Positions 1-8,061 of a stretch of DNA of 33,867 nt are shown here, one piece after another. The number at the start of each line of letters is the position of its first letter. Position 1 is the stretch's first letter. The DNA lies in NCBI GenBank assembly GCA_002319915.1, contig DCFQ01000051.1:1-33867 (forward strand), in the 5' to 3' direction. The stretch is from Bacteroidales bacterium UBA1800. GTDB lineage: Bacteria > Bacteroidota > Bacteroidia > Bacteroidales > VadinHA17. The notes under the pieces were generated by a model, which was given only the letters and a program-made list of their open reading frames with translations, ran no database searches and was not told the DNA's origin. The translations under genes and the position numbers were made by a program.

Positions 1-800
1 CCAAGCTTCCTGTATGCTTCCTGCTGCAGGGTTGAGGTTGTGAACGGCGGCGCCGGAGAGCGGGTTCCCGGCTTGACGGTTACGGATGAGACTTTGTACT
101 CGGCAACCTTGCAGAGCTCGAGGAATTTTATTGCTTCCTGCTCGTCGTGGAACCTCTTCGATGCCTCGGCCCTGATAGCTCCTTTCCAGTCAGTGGAATT
201 GCCGGTGGTAAAGCTTCCGTTCACCCTGAAGGCAGATTCCGGTTTAAAGGCAATTATCTCCCTCTCCCTCTCAACAATCAGCCTCACGGCCACTGACTGA
301 ACCCTGCCTGCCGATAATGCCGGCTGGACCTTTTTCCAGAGGACCGGTGAGATCTCAAAACCGACGATCCTGTCGAGGATGCGCCTTGCCTGCTGTGAAT
401 TTACCAGGTTCATATCCACCCTGCGGGGATTCACAATGGCATTGCCGATGGCATCCTTTGTGATCTCATGGAAGACGATCCTCTTTGTGGAATCGAGGTC
501 AAGGCTCAGGACCTTGATCAGGTGCCATGCAATTGCTTCTCCCTCACGGTCCTCATCAGATGCGATCCAGATATTTTTAGATTCGGATGCCGCCTTGCGC
601 AATTCACCTACAACTTTTGCCTTCTCTTTAGGGATTTCATATTCCGGAGCAAAATTATTTGCGATATCGATGCCAAGGTTCTTCTTGGCCAGATCCCTTA
701 TGTGACCGAAGCTTGATATGACGCGGAAATCCTTCCCAAGAAATTTCTCAATGGTTTTTGCCTTTGCGGGAGACTCAACGATGACAAGATTTTCGATCAT
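1..800 (-). CDS. topA: DNA topoisomerase I, N-terminal part (gene runs off the window)
   Basis: Type IA topoisomerase, which relaxes negatively supercoiled DNA by single-strand passage. The frame opens at ATG 800 (MIENLVIVESPAKAKTIEKFLG, the classic TOPRIM start) and stays open to base 1, giving about 266 residues of a protein that is usually 700-800 residues or more. The TOPRIM acidic motif appears as DEDREGEAIAWHL, and the following segments (ARRILDRIVGFEISPVLWKK, SAGRVQSVAVRLIVERE) are canonical domain-IV/II motifs. The catalytic tyrosine and the C-terminal zinc or basic domains lie outside the window. The gene is divergent from the penicillin-binding protein gene, sharing a 122-bp spacer that holds candidate promoters in both directions. 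Identity is very secure; only the 3' end is unseen. Confidence 0.95.
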   Translation of the reverse strand, partial: MIENLVIVESPAKAKTIEKFLGKDFRVISSFGHIRDLAKKNLGIDIANNFAPEYEIPKEKAKVVGELRKAASESKNIWIASDEDREGEAIAWHLIKVLSLDLDSTKRIVFHEITKDAIGNAIVNPRRVDMNLVNSQQARRILDRIVGFEISPVLWKKVQPALSAGRVQSVAVRLIVEREREIIAFKPESAFRVNGSFTTGNSTDWKGAIRAEASKRFHDEQEAIKFLELCKVAEYKVSSVTVKPGTRSPAPPFTTSTLQQEAYRKL

Positions 801-834
801 ATCTGGCGGAATATTACTCTTTTTAAAAACACGA

Positions 835-867
835 CAAAGTAAATCATTTAGGTTCCAAACTTCAAAA
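835..867 (-). promoter_or_regulatory. Candidate Bacteroidetes promoter for topA
   Basis: On the minus strand TTTTG (867-863) is followed after exactly 20 bp by TTACTTTG (842-835), a 7/8 match to the Bacteroidetes -7 consensus TAnnTTTG with its -33 TTG at the expected distance. The -7 box ends 34 bp before the topA ATG. Confidence 0.5.
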
Positions 868-895
868 TAAACGACTAAGTTTCTTTATTAATTGC

Positions 896-903
896 TAATT
901 TTG
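896..903 (+). promoter_or_regulatory. Candidate -7 element for the PBP1A gene
   Basis: TAATTTTG is a perfect TAnnTTTG match ending 19 bp before the ATG at 923. No TTG lies at the usual -33 distance, so only half of the promoter is visible. The implied 5' leader would be very short. Confidence 0.4.
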
Positions 904-922
904 GCGCAAACTACTGACGCGA

Positions 923-3274
923 ATGAAAGCCAATTCATCAAACAGAAAATATGTGATATGGTTCTGGACTATCCTCACAATTCCGTTACTGGTAATCATT
1001 CTTTTATTTGTGTTGATATCGATGGGCAAGCTCGGTTCAATGCCTTCATTCAGGGAGCTTGAAAATCCGCAGTATAATCTTGCGGCCGAGGTCTATTCGG
1101 AGGATGGTGCACTTCTCGGCAAGATAAGCATCGAGAACAGGACATGGACGGAGTACAAGGATATTTCGCCTTATGTGATCAATGCCCTGATAGCCACGGA
1201 AGACATCAGGTATTACCGGCACTCGGGCGTTGATATAAGGGGTTTGGGAAGAGCCATAGTGCGTACCATAATGCTGGGTCAGAACACAGGGGGAGGGAGC
1301 ACGATAACACAGCAGCTGGCAAAGCAGCTTTACCCGAGGGATACAGCCAGGACATCCTCGATCGTCAAACGGATCAGGCTCGGGGTCACGAAGTTCAAGG
1401 AATGGCAGACTGCCGTCAAGCTTGAGAGAAGCTACACGAAGGAGGAGATCATTACCATGTACCTTAATAAATTCGACTTCAGCTACAATGCTGTTGGGAT
1501 AAGGTCGGCGGCCAGGGTCTATTTCAATGTTTCCCCCGATTCGCTTAACCTTGAGCAGGCTGCGGTGTTGGTAGGTATGCTGAAGGCTTCCACGAGGTAT
1601 AACCCCATGAGGAACTATAACCTCATGCTTCAGCGGAGGAACGTGGTCCTTTCGCAAATGGAGAAGTATGGCTACCTGAGCCCACAGGTTGGAGATTCCG
1701 TCAGGCAGCTCCCCATTGTCACCAGCTTCAGGATGGAAGATCACAATACCGGCCTTGCCACATACCTTAGGGAATATATCAGGTACACCATGAGGAAGCC
1801 CGAGCCCGACAGGAGCAAGTACGTACAGCAGTCATCGTACGACGACGCCCTGTGGGAATGGGAAAACAATCCCCTTTACGGGTGGTGTAACAAGAACAAA
1901 AAGCCCGACGGTTCATACTTTGATATATACAAGGATGGGTTAAAGATCTATACCACTATCAATTCAAAGATGCAGCAGTACGCCGAGCAGGCTGTCATGG
2001 AGCATCTCTCGAAGGAGGTCCAGCCAGACTTCTACAGGAGGGCAAAGTATTTCAGGAACCCGCCTTATTCCAACGACCTTACAAAGAAGGAGGTCGAGGA
2101 GCTTCTTCTGAGATCCGTGAAGGAAAGCGTCAGGTACAATTCCATGGATAAACGCGGGGTTCCCGAGGATTCAATAATGCTGGCTTTCAATACACCTGTG
2201 CCGATGAGGGTCTTCTCATGGAAGGGGGAAAGGGATACAGTAATGACACCATACGATTCGATCAGGTACTACAAGTACTTTGTCCGTTCCTCCTTTATGG
2301 TGGAGGATCCCCATAACGGGTATGTGAAGGCCTATGTCGGAGGCCCCGACTTCAGGTATTTCAAATGGGACGCGGTGACCCAGCAGAAGAAGCAGGTCGG
2401 CAGTACTATCAAGCCCTTCCTGTACACGGTTGCGATGCAGAACGGTTATTCGCCCTGTGACGAGGTGGAGAACATACCAAGATCGTTCGATATACCCGGC
2501 GACTCTATCCCGTGGAGACCGCGCAGCTCGGGTCCGGAGGAATACCACGGGAAAATGGTCACCCTCAAATGGGGTCTCGCACAATCGGAAAACTATATTT
2601 CAGCATGGCTGATGCAGCAGTTCAGCCCGACAGCCGTTACCGACCTCATGAAAAAGATGGGGGTGAGGAGCTTCATCGATCCGGTCCCTTCGATCTTTCT
2701 CGGAACATCCGACATCAAGCTTGAAGAGATGGTGGGCGCATACGGTACCTTTGCAAACAAAGGTGTTTATGCCAGGCCCATGTATGTCACCCGGATAGAG
2801 GACAAGAACGGCAATATAATCTCGAAGTTCACTCCCAGGATAGAAGAGGTGCTCAGCGAGAACCAGGCTTACCTTATGGTCGATCTCCTTAAGGGCGTGG
2901 TCCTTATTGGGTCGGGGAACAGGCTGAGAAGGGAGCCCTATTTCCTGATGAATGAGATCGGGGGCAAGACAGGCACAACCCAGAATCATTCAAACGGCTG
3001 GTTCATGGGAATTACACCCAATCTGGTGGGCGGTGTGTGGAGCGGCTGGGAAGACCAGGCAATCCACTTCGAGACGCTCGGAGAGGGGCAGGGAGCCGCA
3101 ATGGCCCTTCCGATATTCGCGATATTCATGAAAAAGGTATATACCGACCCACAGTTCGGGATAATGGAGGCTGATGCATTCGAGAGGCCGGCTGATTTCA
3201 ACATTGAGCTCGATTGCGACAAGGTGAAAAGGGAAACCATAAGACGGGGCAATTACCTGAAGGAGAAATACTAA
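923..3274 (+). CDS. mrcA: Class A penicillin-binding protein (PBP1A-type transglycosylase/transpeptidase)
   Basis: Bifunctional peptidoglycan synthase of 783 residues anchored in the inner membrane with its catalytic part in the periplasm. A short basic N-terminus is followed by one membrane segment (about residues 11-33). The GT51 glycosyltransferase domain shows the catalytic Glu93 in EDIRYYRHSGVD (Tyr where many homologues have Phe) and GGGSTITQQLAKQLY near 122-136. The transpeptidase domain has the three penicillin-binding motifs: Ser494-x-x-Lys497 (GSTIKPF), Ser555-Glu-Asn557, and Lys682-Thr-Gly-Thr. Length is normal for the family. It is monocistronic here: divergent from topA and convergent with radA across a 36-bp junction made largely of a heptamer repeat. 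In several Bacteroidetes a PBP1A gene sits beside gldH; in this genome the two are about 28 kb apart. Symbol follows E. coli usage. Confidence 0.95.
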   Translation: MKANSSNRKYVIWFWTILTIPLLVIILLFVLISMGKLGSMPSFRELENPQYNLAAEVYSEDGALLGKISIENRTWTEYKDISPYVINALIATEDIRYYRHSGVDIRGLGRAIVRTIMLGQNTGGGSTITQQLAKQLYPRDTARTSSIVKRIRLGVTKFKEWQTAVKLERSYTKEEIITMYLNKFDFSYNAVGIRSAARVYFNVSPDSLNLEQAAVLVGMLKASTRYNPMRNYNLMLQRRNVVLSQMEKYGYLSPQVGDSVRQLPIVTSFRMEDHNTGLATYLREYIRYTMRKPEPDRSKYVQQSSYDDALWEWENNPLYGWCNKNKKPDGSYFDIYKDGLKIYTTINSKMQQYAEQAVMEHLSKEVQPDFYRRAKYFRNPPYSNDLTKKEVEELLLRSVKESVRYNSMDKRGVPEDSIMLAFNTPVPMRVFSWKGERDTVMTPYDSIRYYKYFVRSSFMVEDPHNGYVKAYVGGPDFRYFKWDAVTQQKKQVGSTIKPFLYTVAMQNGYSPCDEVENIPRSFDIPGDSIPWRPRSSGPEEYHGKMVTLKWGLAQSENYISAWLMQQFSPTAVTDLMKKMGVRSFIDPVPSIFLGTSDIKLEEMVGAYGTFANKGVYARPMYVTRIEDKNGNIISKFTPRIEEVLSENQAYLMVDLLKGVVLIGSGNRLRREPYFLMNEIGGKTGTTQNHSNGWFMGITPNLVGGVWSGWEDQAIHFETLGEGQGAAMALPIFAIFMKKVYTDPQFGIMEADAFERPADFNIELDCDKVKRETIRRGNYLKEKY

Positions 3275-3301
3275 AGGCACAAGGCACAAAGCACAAGGCG
3301 C
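3274..3301. repeat. Four-unit 7-bp tandem repeat (AAGGCAC type)
   Basis: Four in-phase heptamers: AAGGCAC, AAGGCAC, AAAGCAC, AAGGCGC. The array starts at the last base of the PBP1A stop codon and fills most of the gap to the convergent radA stop codon (3311). It has no internal dyad and no T-tract, so it is not an evident terminator. A second heptamer array of related layout occurs at 28786-28827. Confidence 0.85.
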
Positions 3302-3310
3302 AAAAAGGAT

Positions 3311-4672
3311 TCAGGCAAACAACGACCTCACAAGCTCCTCGACCTTTCCCACGGGAACGACTTCGATCCCCTGCCGTTTTTCCGAAATGTTCTTCTGGAA
3401 CTTCGAGATGTAGATCTTTCCGAAGCCCATTTTTGATGCTTCCCTGATCCTCTGATCTATGCGCGCCACCGGCCGGATCTCACCTGAAAGGCCGGTTTCG
3501 CCCGAGAAGCATATGTTTTTGGCGACTGGAATGTCGAGGTTGGAAGAGAGAACAGCAGTCAGGATCGCCAGATCAATTGCGGGGTCGTTAACCTTGATCC
3601 CGCCGGCAATGTTCAGGAAGACATCCTTTGCGCCCAGCCTGAATCCAGCCCGCTTCTCCAGCACTGCAAGAAGCATGTTGAGGCGCCTGATATCGAATCC
3701 TGTTGAGCTTCTCTGCGGGGTGCCGTACACGGCGCTGCTCACGAGCGCCTGGGTCTCGATCAGGAAAGGCCTTATCCCGTCGACCGTCGCAGCGATTGTA
3801 ACCCCGCTCAGTGATTCGTAATGCTGGTTTATGAACATTTCTGAAGGGTTTGACACCTCCCTTAGCCCGTCTTCCATCATCTCAAAGATTCCAAGCTCGG
3901 AGGTGGAGCCGAACCTGTTCTTGACCGATCTGAGCAGGCGGTATATGTAATTGTTGTCACCCTCAAAGTAAAGCACCACATCCACTATATGCTCCAGCAC
4001 CTTCGGGCCCGCAATGGTCCCGTCCTTGGTGATGTGACCGATCAGGAAAACCGGGATTCCCGTGATCTTCGAGTACTTGAGCAGCCTTGCAGCGCATTCC
4101 CTGACCTGTGATACAGAACCTGCTGAGGATTCCAGTATCTCAGTGGAGATTGTCTGGACCGAGTCGATGATTATCAGTCCGGGTTCGAGATTATCAGCCT
4201 GCAACAGTATGTTCTCGAGACCGGTTTCGCTGTAGATGTAGCAACGGGGATTTGATTTCCCGAGTCTCCCGGCCCTGAGGCTCACCTGCTCTTCGCTTTC
4301 TTCACCTGAAACATAAAGGACTGGTTTGTCTTTCATTGCCAGGGCAAGCTGAAGGGCAAGCGTCGATTTCCCGACTCCCGGCTCGCCTCCGAGGAGCACC
4401 AGCGATCCTCCCACCAGGCCTCCGCCAAGTATCCTGTCCAGTTCGGGAATGCCGGTTTTCTGCCGCTGATACTCGTCTGTCCTGACATTGTCGAGAAGCT
4501 CAGGCTTTCTTTTCTCGCGCGACAGCGAGGTCGGATTGTCACGGGGAGAGGGCTGCGCAAGGAGCTCCTCATGGTAAGTATTCCATTCTTTGCAGGACGG
4601 GCATCTGCCTATCCATTTGGCGGATTCGGCTCCGCAGTTCTGGCATACAAAAACCGTTTTAGTTTTTGCCAT
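3311..4672 (-). CDS. radA: DNA repair / branch-migration protein RadA (Sms)
   Basis: RecA-like ATPase that promotes branch migration in recombinational repair. The 453 residues contain, in order, an N-terminal four-cysteine zinc finger (Cys10, Cys13, Cys24, Cys27), Walker A GGEPGVGKST with Lys102, Walker B LIIID near 167-170, the RadA-specific KNRFG motif at 251-255, and a C-terminal Lon-protease-like domain (GGIKVNDPAIDLAI). Length is typical. ATG at 4672 is 25 bp downstream of the flippase-like gene's stop codon, so it is probably the last gene of the panC-panD-flippase-radA run. The 3' end faces the PBP1A gene. Confidence 0.96.
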   Translation of the reverse strand: MAKTKTVFVCQNCGAESAKWIGRCPSCKEWNTYHEELLAQPSPRDNPTSLSREKRKPELLDNVRTDEYQRQKTGIPELDRILGGGLVGGSLVLLGGEPGVGKSTLALQLALAMKDKPVLYVSGEESEEQVSLRAGRLGKSNPRCYIYSETGLENILLQADNLEPGLIIIDSVQTISTEILESSAGSVSQVRECAARLLKYSKITGIPVFLIGHITKDGTIAGPKVLEHIVDVVLYFEGDNNYIYRLLRSVKNRFGSTSELGIFEMMEDGLREVSNPSEMFINQHYESLSGVTIAATVDGIRPFLIETQALVSSAVYGTPQRSSTGFDIRRLNMLLAVLEKRAGFRLGAKDVFLNIAGGIKVNDPAIDLAILTAVLSSNLDIPVAKNICFSGETGLSGEIRPVARIDQRIREASKMGFGKIYISKFQKNISEKRQGIEVVPVGKVEELVRSLFA

Positions 4673-4697
4673 GGCTGAGTTTTTCTAAAGGTGATGT

Positions 4698-5783
4698 TTA
4701 GGGTCCCGGAGAAATCTGTTTCTCGCTTTTCCTGAAGATCATGAAGAATGAAATTGTCCCGATCAGAAGTACCATGATCAGCTGCGATTCGTGGGTCAGG
4801 AATGCATAGATAAGCCCGTCCTCTATCCTGACCCCCGCAATGAAAGCGATACCCCTGGAGATAATGTAATGGAAGGCTCCAAGGCCGCTCTGGACGGGAG
4901 CTGACATCGCCAGCCCCCCGATCACCAGCAGGAAAATGCTGTCGCCAAAGGAGATATGTGAGGTTTCCTTGATTGCGAACACCACCACCCAGGTCATGAG
5001 GGCATAATTGATCCAGATAAAGACTGTATGGAAGATGAACTCCCATTTGTTCCGCAGGTTGGTAATCGTTTTGAGGCCGTTGATTATCCCTCTGCCCACG
5101 TTGAACAGCTTTGAGAAGAAGCGGATCTTCCGAAGGTTCTTCCTGTACTTCAATAACAGGAAAAGTGATATAATCAGGAGGGTTAGGAGGATGACCCATA
5201 CTACCCAGGTAAATCCCAGGGTGTTGAAGACTTTCTGCCGGAGCGGGACGAAGATGCTGGCCCTGAGGAATTCATAGATCTGACGTTCCCTGATTACTAT
5301 GAGGGCCGTCATGATGACCATGAGTGACAGGAAATCAATGGTCCTTTCGATCACTACAGTCCCTATCAGCTGGTCCACGGGTATCTTCTCCTTCCTGCCA
5401 AGCGCCACGCACCGGGTTATTTCCCCGATTCTCGGCAGGGCGAGGTTGGCAAGGTACCCGGCCATAAGGGAATAGAAAGTATTGATGAACGACGGCTTGT
5501 ATCCGAGGGGAGTGATCAGCAGTGTCCAGCGGCGGGCCCTGCTGAAATATGCCATGAGGCCGCATAACAGGGACAGCATCACCCAGCCATAATTGGCCTC
5601 CTTCAATCCATCAAGGAGCTTTTTGAATTCCACGTTGCGAAAGGCGAGCCAGAGCAACAGGACCCCGAGAATAAGAAATGCCAGGAACTTAAGGCTGTTG
5701 ATTACCCCCTTTCTCAAATCAGATGAGTTTATTCGTTTTGGTATCCGGGAATATAATTTTAGGCTTGAACGACCCGGCTTCAT
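4698..5783 (-). CDS. YbhN/UPF0104-type membrane protein (flippase-like, lysylphosphatidylglycerol synthase TM family)
   Basis: Integral membrane protein of 361 residues with about eight hydrophobic segments (for example FLAFLILGVLLLWLAFR, WVVWVILLTLLIISLFLLL). Family hallmarks are the early RARRW segment and the NLALPRIGEITRC loop, the counterpart of the N-x-x-x-P-x-R-x-GE motif of MprF-like flippase domains. There is no cytosolic lysyltransferase domain, so only the membrane (lipid- or glycan-translocating) half is represented; the substrate cannot be read from sequence. The ATG at 5783 lies inside panD and would create a 65-bp overlap. A TTG at 5717, just after the panD stop codon, would give 339 residues without overlap, so the start is uncertain. 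Its neighbours panD (upstream) and radA (downstream) suggest one transcript. Confidence 0.8.
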   Translation of the reverse strand: MKPGRSSLKLYSRIPKRINSSDLRKGVINSLKFLAFLILGVLLLWLAFRNVEFKKLLDGLKEANYGWVMLSLLCGLMAYFSRARRWTLLITPLGYKPSFINTFYSLMAGYLANLALPRIGEITRCVALGRKEKIPVDQLIGTVVIERTIDFLSLMVIMTALIVIRERQIYEFLRASIFVPLRQKVFNTLGFTWVVWVILLTLLIISLFLLLKYRKNLRKIRFFSKLFNVGRGIINGLKTITNLRNKWEFIFHTVFIWINYALMTWVVVFAIKETSHISFGDSIFLLVIGGLAMSAPVQSGLGAFHYIISRGIAFIAGVRIEDGLIYAFLTHESQLIMVLLIGTISFFMIFRKSEKQISPGP

Positions 5784-6069
5784 CAGCGTTCATGAATGCA
5801 AAAGCCATTATGATCACGATATCTCCGATCATGGCCTTCCGGGCTGCGGCCCCGTTGAGGCAGATCTCCCCGGTTCCGCGCCTTCCTTTAATAACATATG
5901 TCTCGAGCCGTTCTCCATTGCTCAGGTTAAGGACAAGCACCTTCTCATTCTCGATCATCCCTGATGCATCCATAAGGTCCTCGTCAATGGTAACACTCCC
6001 GATATAGTTGAGATTCGCCTCCGTAACCGTGACCTGGTGGATCTTTGATTTCAGAACCTCTATAAACAT
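5719..6069 (-). CDS. panD: Aspartate 1-decarboxylase proenzyme
   Basis: Makes beta-alanine from L-aspartate for pantothenate and CoA synthesis. The 116-residue proenzyme has the self-cleavage site Gly24-Ser25 (NYIGSVTID), which yields the pyruvoyl group, and the conserved ETYVIKGRRGTGEICLNGAAA segment containing the catalytic Tyr and the Asn-Gly-Ala-Ala turn. Length matches the family (about 115-130). It lies 53 bp downstream of panC, which uses its product. Its 3' end overlaps the annotated start of the next gene. Confidence 0.97.
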   Translation of the reverse strand: MFIEVLKSKIHQVTVTEANLNYIGSVTIDEDLMDASGMIENEKVLVLNLSNGERLETYVIKGRRGTGEICLNGAAARKAMIGDIVIIMAFAFMNADEAGSFKPKIIFPDTKTNKLI

Positions 6070-6122
6070 CTTATCCAGCGAAATTTAATTTACGCCGCAA
6101 AGTTAACTATCCTTTTTATGGA

Positions 6123-6977
6123 TTACAACGGGAATTCAATATTATCTATCAGCCTGATGTTCCCGGCCTTAACTGCAATGCACCCGTAGTATTTCCTTCC
6201 CTTCACCGTTTCGGAGCGGCTGCTGACGGGCTTTAGTTCCACGTCGTCGGCTATCTCGAAATATTCCACCGAAAAGCCGGGGACTCCCTCTATCGCCGAT
6301 CTGACAAACTCCCTGATTTCGTCCACACCGCGGTTCTTCCACATCCCGGAGGCAGAGCTGATAGTCATGTAAATTATCCCCGCATTTCTCCTGATCTCCG
6401 GTCCGAGCAGCCTGTTACGGCTGCTCATTGCCAGCCCGTCGCTCTCCCGCACAATAGGGTTTCCGACTATGGCTGGTCTGCCACCTGCCCGGAGCGCGAG
6501 CTCCCTGATGACAGCCAGCTGCTGAAAATCCTTCTGCCCGAAGAAGGCAAAATCAGGCTGCACTATCTCAAACAGCCTGTTTACAACCATTGCCACCCCG
6601 TTGAAATGGCCGGGACGGTGAAGCGCTTCCATCACATTGTCAAGATTCCCGAAATTATATTCTTTCCGGACTGGCGTCGGGTAGATCTCTTCGTCACCAG
6701 GGACAAAGAGTATATCACCGGCCCGCAGATATCTGCCAAGAAAGGCCTTGTCCTCATCAGGAGTTCTCGGATAGTTCCTGAGATCGTCCTTGTCGTTGAA
6801 CTGCGTGGGATTTACATAGATACTGACCACGACCAGGGGGCACTGATTCATCGCATTAATTACCAGCGAAATATGTCCGCTGTGAAGAGCTCCCATAGTC
6901 GGAACCAGCCCCACCGGACAAAGGCCCGCCTCCCTGATTGTTTCGCGGAGGTCCTTAACGGTACTGATCACTTTCAT
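6123..6977 (-). CDS. panC: Pantothenate synthetase (pantoate-beta-alanine ligase)
   Basis: ATP-dependent ligase joining pantoate and beta-alanine to pantothenate in the cytoplasm. The 284 residues show the nucleotidyltransferase HIGH-type motif PTMGALHSGHISLV near 27-40, the FGQKDFQQLAVIREL pantoate/ATP-binding segment and the SSRNRLL motif (KMSKS-like loop). The last two residues before the stop are PL, and the length is standard. It is the first gene of the minus-strand run panC-panD-flippase-radA and is divergent from the glycogen-synthase-like gene across a 169-bp spacer with a -7 element facing each way. Confidence 0.97.
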   Translation of the reverse strand: MKVISTVKDLRETIREAGLCPVGLVPTMGALHSGHISLVINAMNQCPLVVVSIYVNPTQFNDKDDLRNYPRTPDEDKAFLGRYLRAGDILFVPGDEEIYPTPVRKEYNFGNLDNVMEALHRPGHFNGVAMVVNRLFEIVQPDFAFFGQKDFQQLAVIRELALRAGGRPAIVGNPIVRESDGLAMSSRNRLLGPEIRRNAGIIYMTISSASGMWKNRGVDEIREFVRSAIEGVPGFSVEYFEIADDVELKPVSSRSETVKGRKYYGCIAVKAGNIRLIDNIEFPL

Positions 6978-6997
6978 AATTCCCGGTTTATAAAATG

Positions 6998-7005
6998 CAA
7001 ACCTA
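6998..7005 (-). promoter_or_regulatory. Candidate -7 element for panC
   Basis: On the minus strand TAGGTTTG is a perfect TAnnTTTG match ending 20 bp before the panC ATG. The nearest upstream TTG is 26 bp away, outside the preferred spacing. Confidence 0.4.
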
Positions 7006-7077
7006 GATTAAATATTTGTGTCAGAGGCCTGCAATGGCATAAAAAGATAAATAAGCCAATTCAGGCCGCCTCAGCCG

Positions 7078-7111
7078 TTGTTAATAATGTTATTTTTTAT
7101 TATTATCTTTG
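7078..7111 (+). promoter_or_regulatory. Candidate promoter for the glycogen-synthase-like gene
   Basis: TATCTTTG at 7104-7111, one of the commonest forms of the Bacteroidetes -7 box, is preceded by TTG at 7078-7080 (23-bp spacing, slightly long). It ends 35 bp before the ATG at 7147. Confidence 0.5.
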
Positions 7112-7146
7112 CACGTTGTTAAGGATTGGTATATCCGGGAAGGTAA

Positions 7147-7953
7147 ATGGAAAGTAAGAAGGTTTTGTTCATTTCGCAGGAGATCACTCCATATCTCGGT
7201 GAAACGAAACTGTCAAGGATCGGGAGATATCTGCCACAGGGCATCCAGGAACGAGGGAAAGAGATAAGGACCTTCATGCCCAGGTACGGCAGCATAAATG
7301 AAAGGCGTAATCAGCTTCATGAGGTTATCAGGCTTTCCGGGATGAACCTTATAATTGACGATACCGATCACCCGCTTATTATTAAGGTCGCCTCGATTCA
7401 ATCGGCCCGCATGCAGGTCTATTTTATAGACAACGACGACTATTTCCAGCGAAAGCATACAGTCACCGATTCTTCAGGCAGGGAGTTTGAAGATAATGAT
7501 GAACGGGCACTTTTCTTTGCCCGCGGTGTTATCGAAACGGTAAAAAAGCTGAGGTGGGCGCCGGATATTGTCCACTGTCACGGCTGGATGACAGCCCTTG
7601 TCCCTGTCTATCTTAGAAGCATTTACAACGACGATCCCCTGTTCCATAATTATAAGATAGTCTATTCTGTTTACGGTAATGAGTTCAGGACCCCGTTCAG
7701 GCCGACGTTTGTCGACAAGCTGCGGTTTGACGGCATCGACGGAGAGAGCCTGAAGCTTGCCAGGAATCCAGATTTCATTAACGTCTCAAAGCTCGCGATC
7801 AGGCATTCTGACGCAGTGATTGTCGGAAGCGAAGAGATCAACAGTGAACTTGCGAAATTCCTCAAAACACTCGATAAGCCGGTTCTTCCATTTCAGGACG
7901 AATCTAAATATATAGAAGCCTACGATAACTTCTACGACCAGTTGTTGTCCTGA
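7147..7953 (+). CDS. Short glycogen/starch-synthase-like protein (N-terminal GT5-type domain only)
   Basis: A 268-residue protein matching only the N-terminal Rossmann half of glycogen synthase: the opening VLFISQEITPYLGET, the DNDERALFFARGVIE segment, DIVHCHGWMTALVPVYL and VYSVYGNEF. True GlgA enzymes are about 480 residues and carry a C-terminal donor-binding domain that is absent here. The ADP-glucose-binding K-T/S-G-G signature expected near residues 19-22 reads ETKL, and the usual HxHDWHT is HCHGWMT. A catalytic role as a glycogen synthase is therefore doubtful. Short proteins of this kind beside panC/panD recur in Bacteroidetes from general knowledge, which argues for a conserved function rather than decay. 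The ORF is intact and has a plausible promoter; glmS follows 108 bp downstream on the same strand. Confidence 0.75.
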   Translation: MESKKVLFISQEITPYLGETKLSRIGRYLPQGIQERGKEIRTFMPRYGSINERRNQLHEVIRLSGMNLIIDDTDHPLIIKVASIQSARMQVYFIDNDDYFQRKHTVTDSSGREFEDNDERALFFARGVIETVKKLRWAPDIVHCHGWMTALVPVYLRSIYNDDPLFHNYKIVYSVYGNEFRTPFRPTFVDKLRFDGIDGESLKLARNPDFINVSKLAIRHSDAVIVGSEEINSELAKFLKTLDKPVLPFQDESKYIEAYDNFYDQLLS

Positions 7954-8061
7954 CGGCTCAACTTCTTACTCTCCTGTAAATAATAAATCTACATCTTCCA
8001 AGTTTTATTTAGAGTAAACAAGACTTGTAGTTCGGATTTTATTAATAAAAATAAATTTAGT

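Noticed and set aside
1046..1744. Long open frame antisense to the PBP1A gene (and similar ones at 4609-5199, 8239-8892, 22932-23417 and 31824-32315).
   Set aside because: These lie wholly or mostly inside well-supported genes, have low-complexity or unfamiliar translations, and show no family motifs; they are by-products of codon composition.
7954..8061. Possible glmS ribozyme or riboswitch upstream of glmS; also a short dyad ACAAG-A-CTTGT at 8018-8028.
   Set aside because: The gap is AT-rich and too short for the glmS ribozyme core, which is typical of Firmicutes; no conserved core could be recognised. The dyad alone is too short to call.
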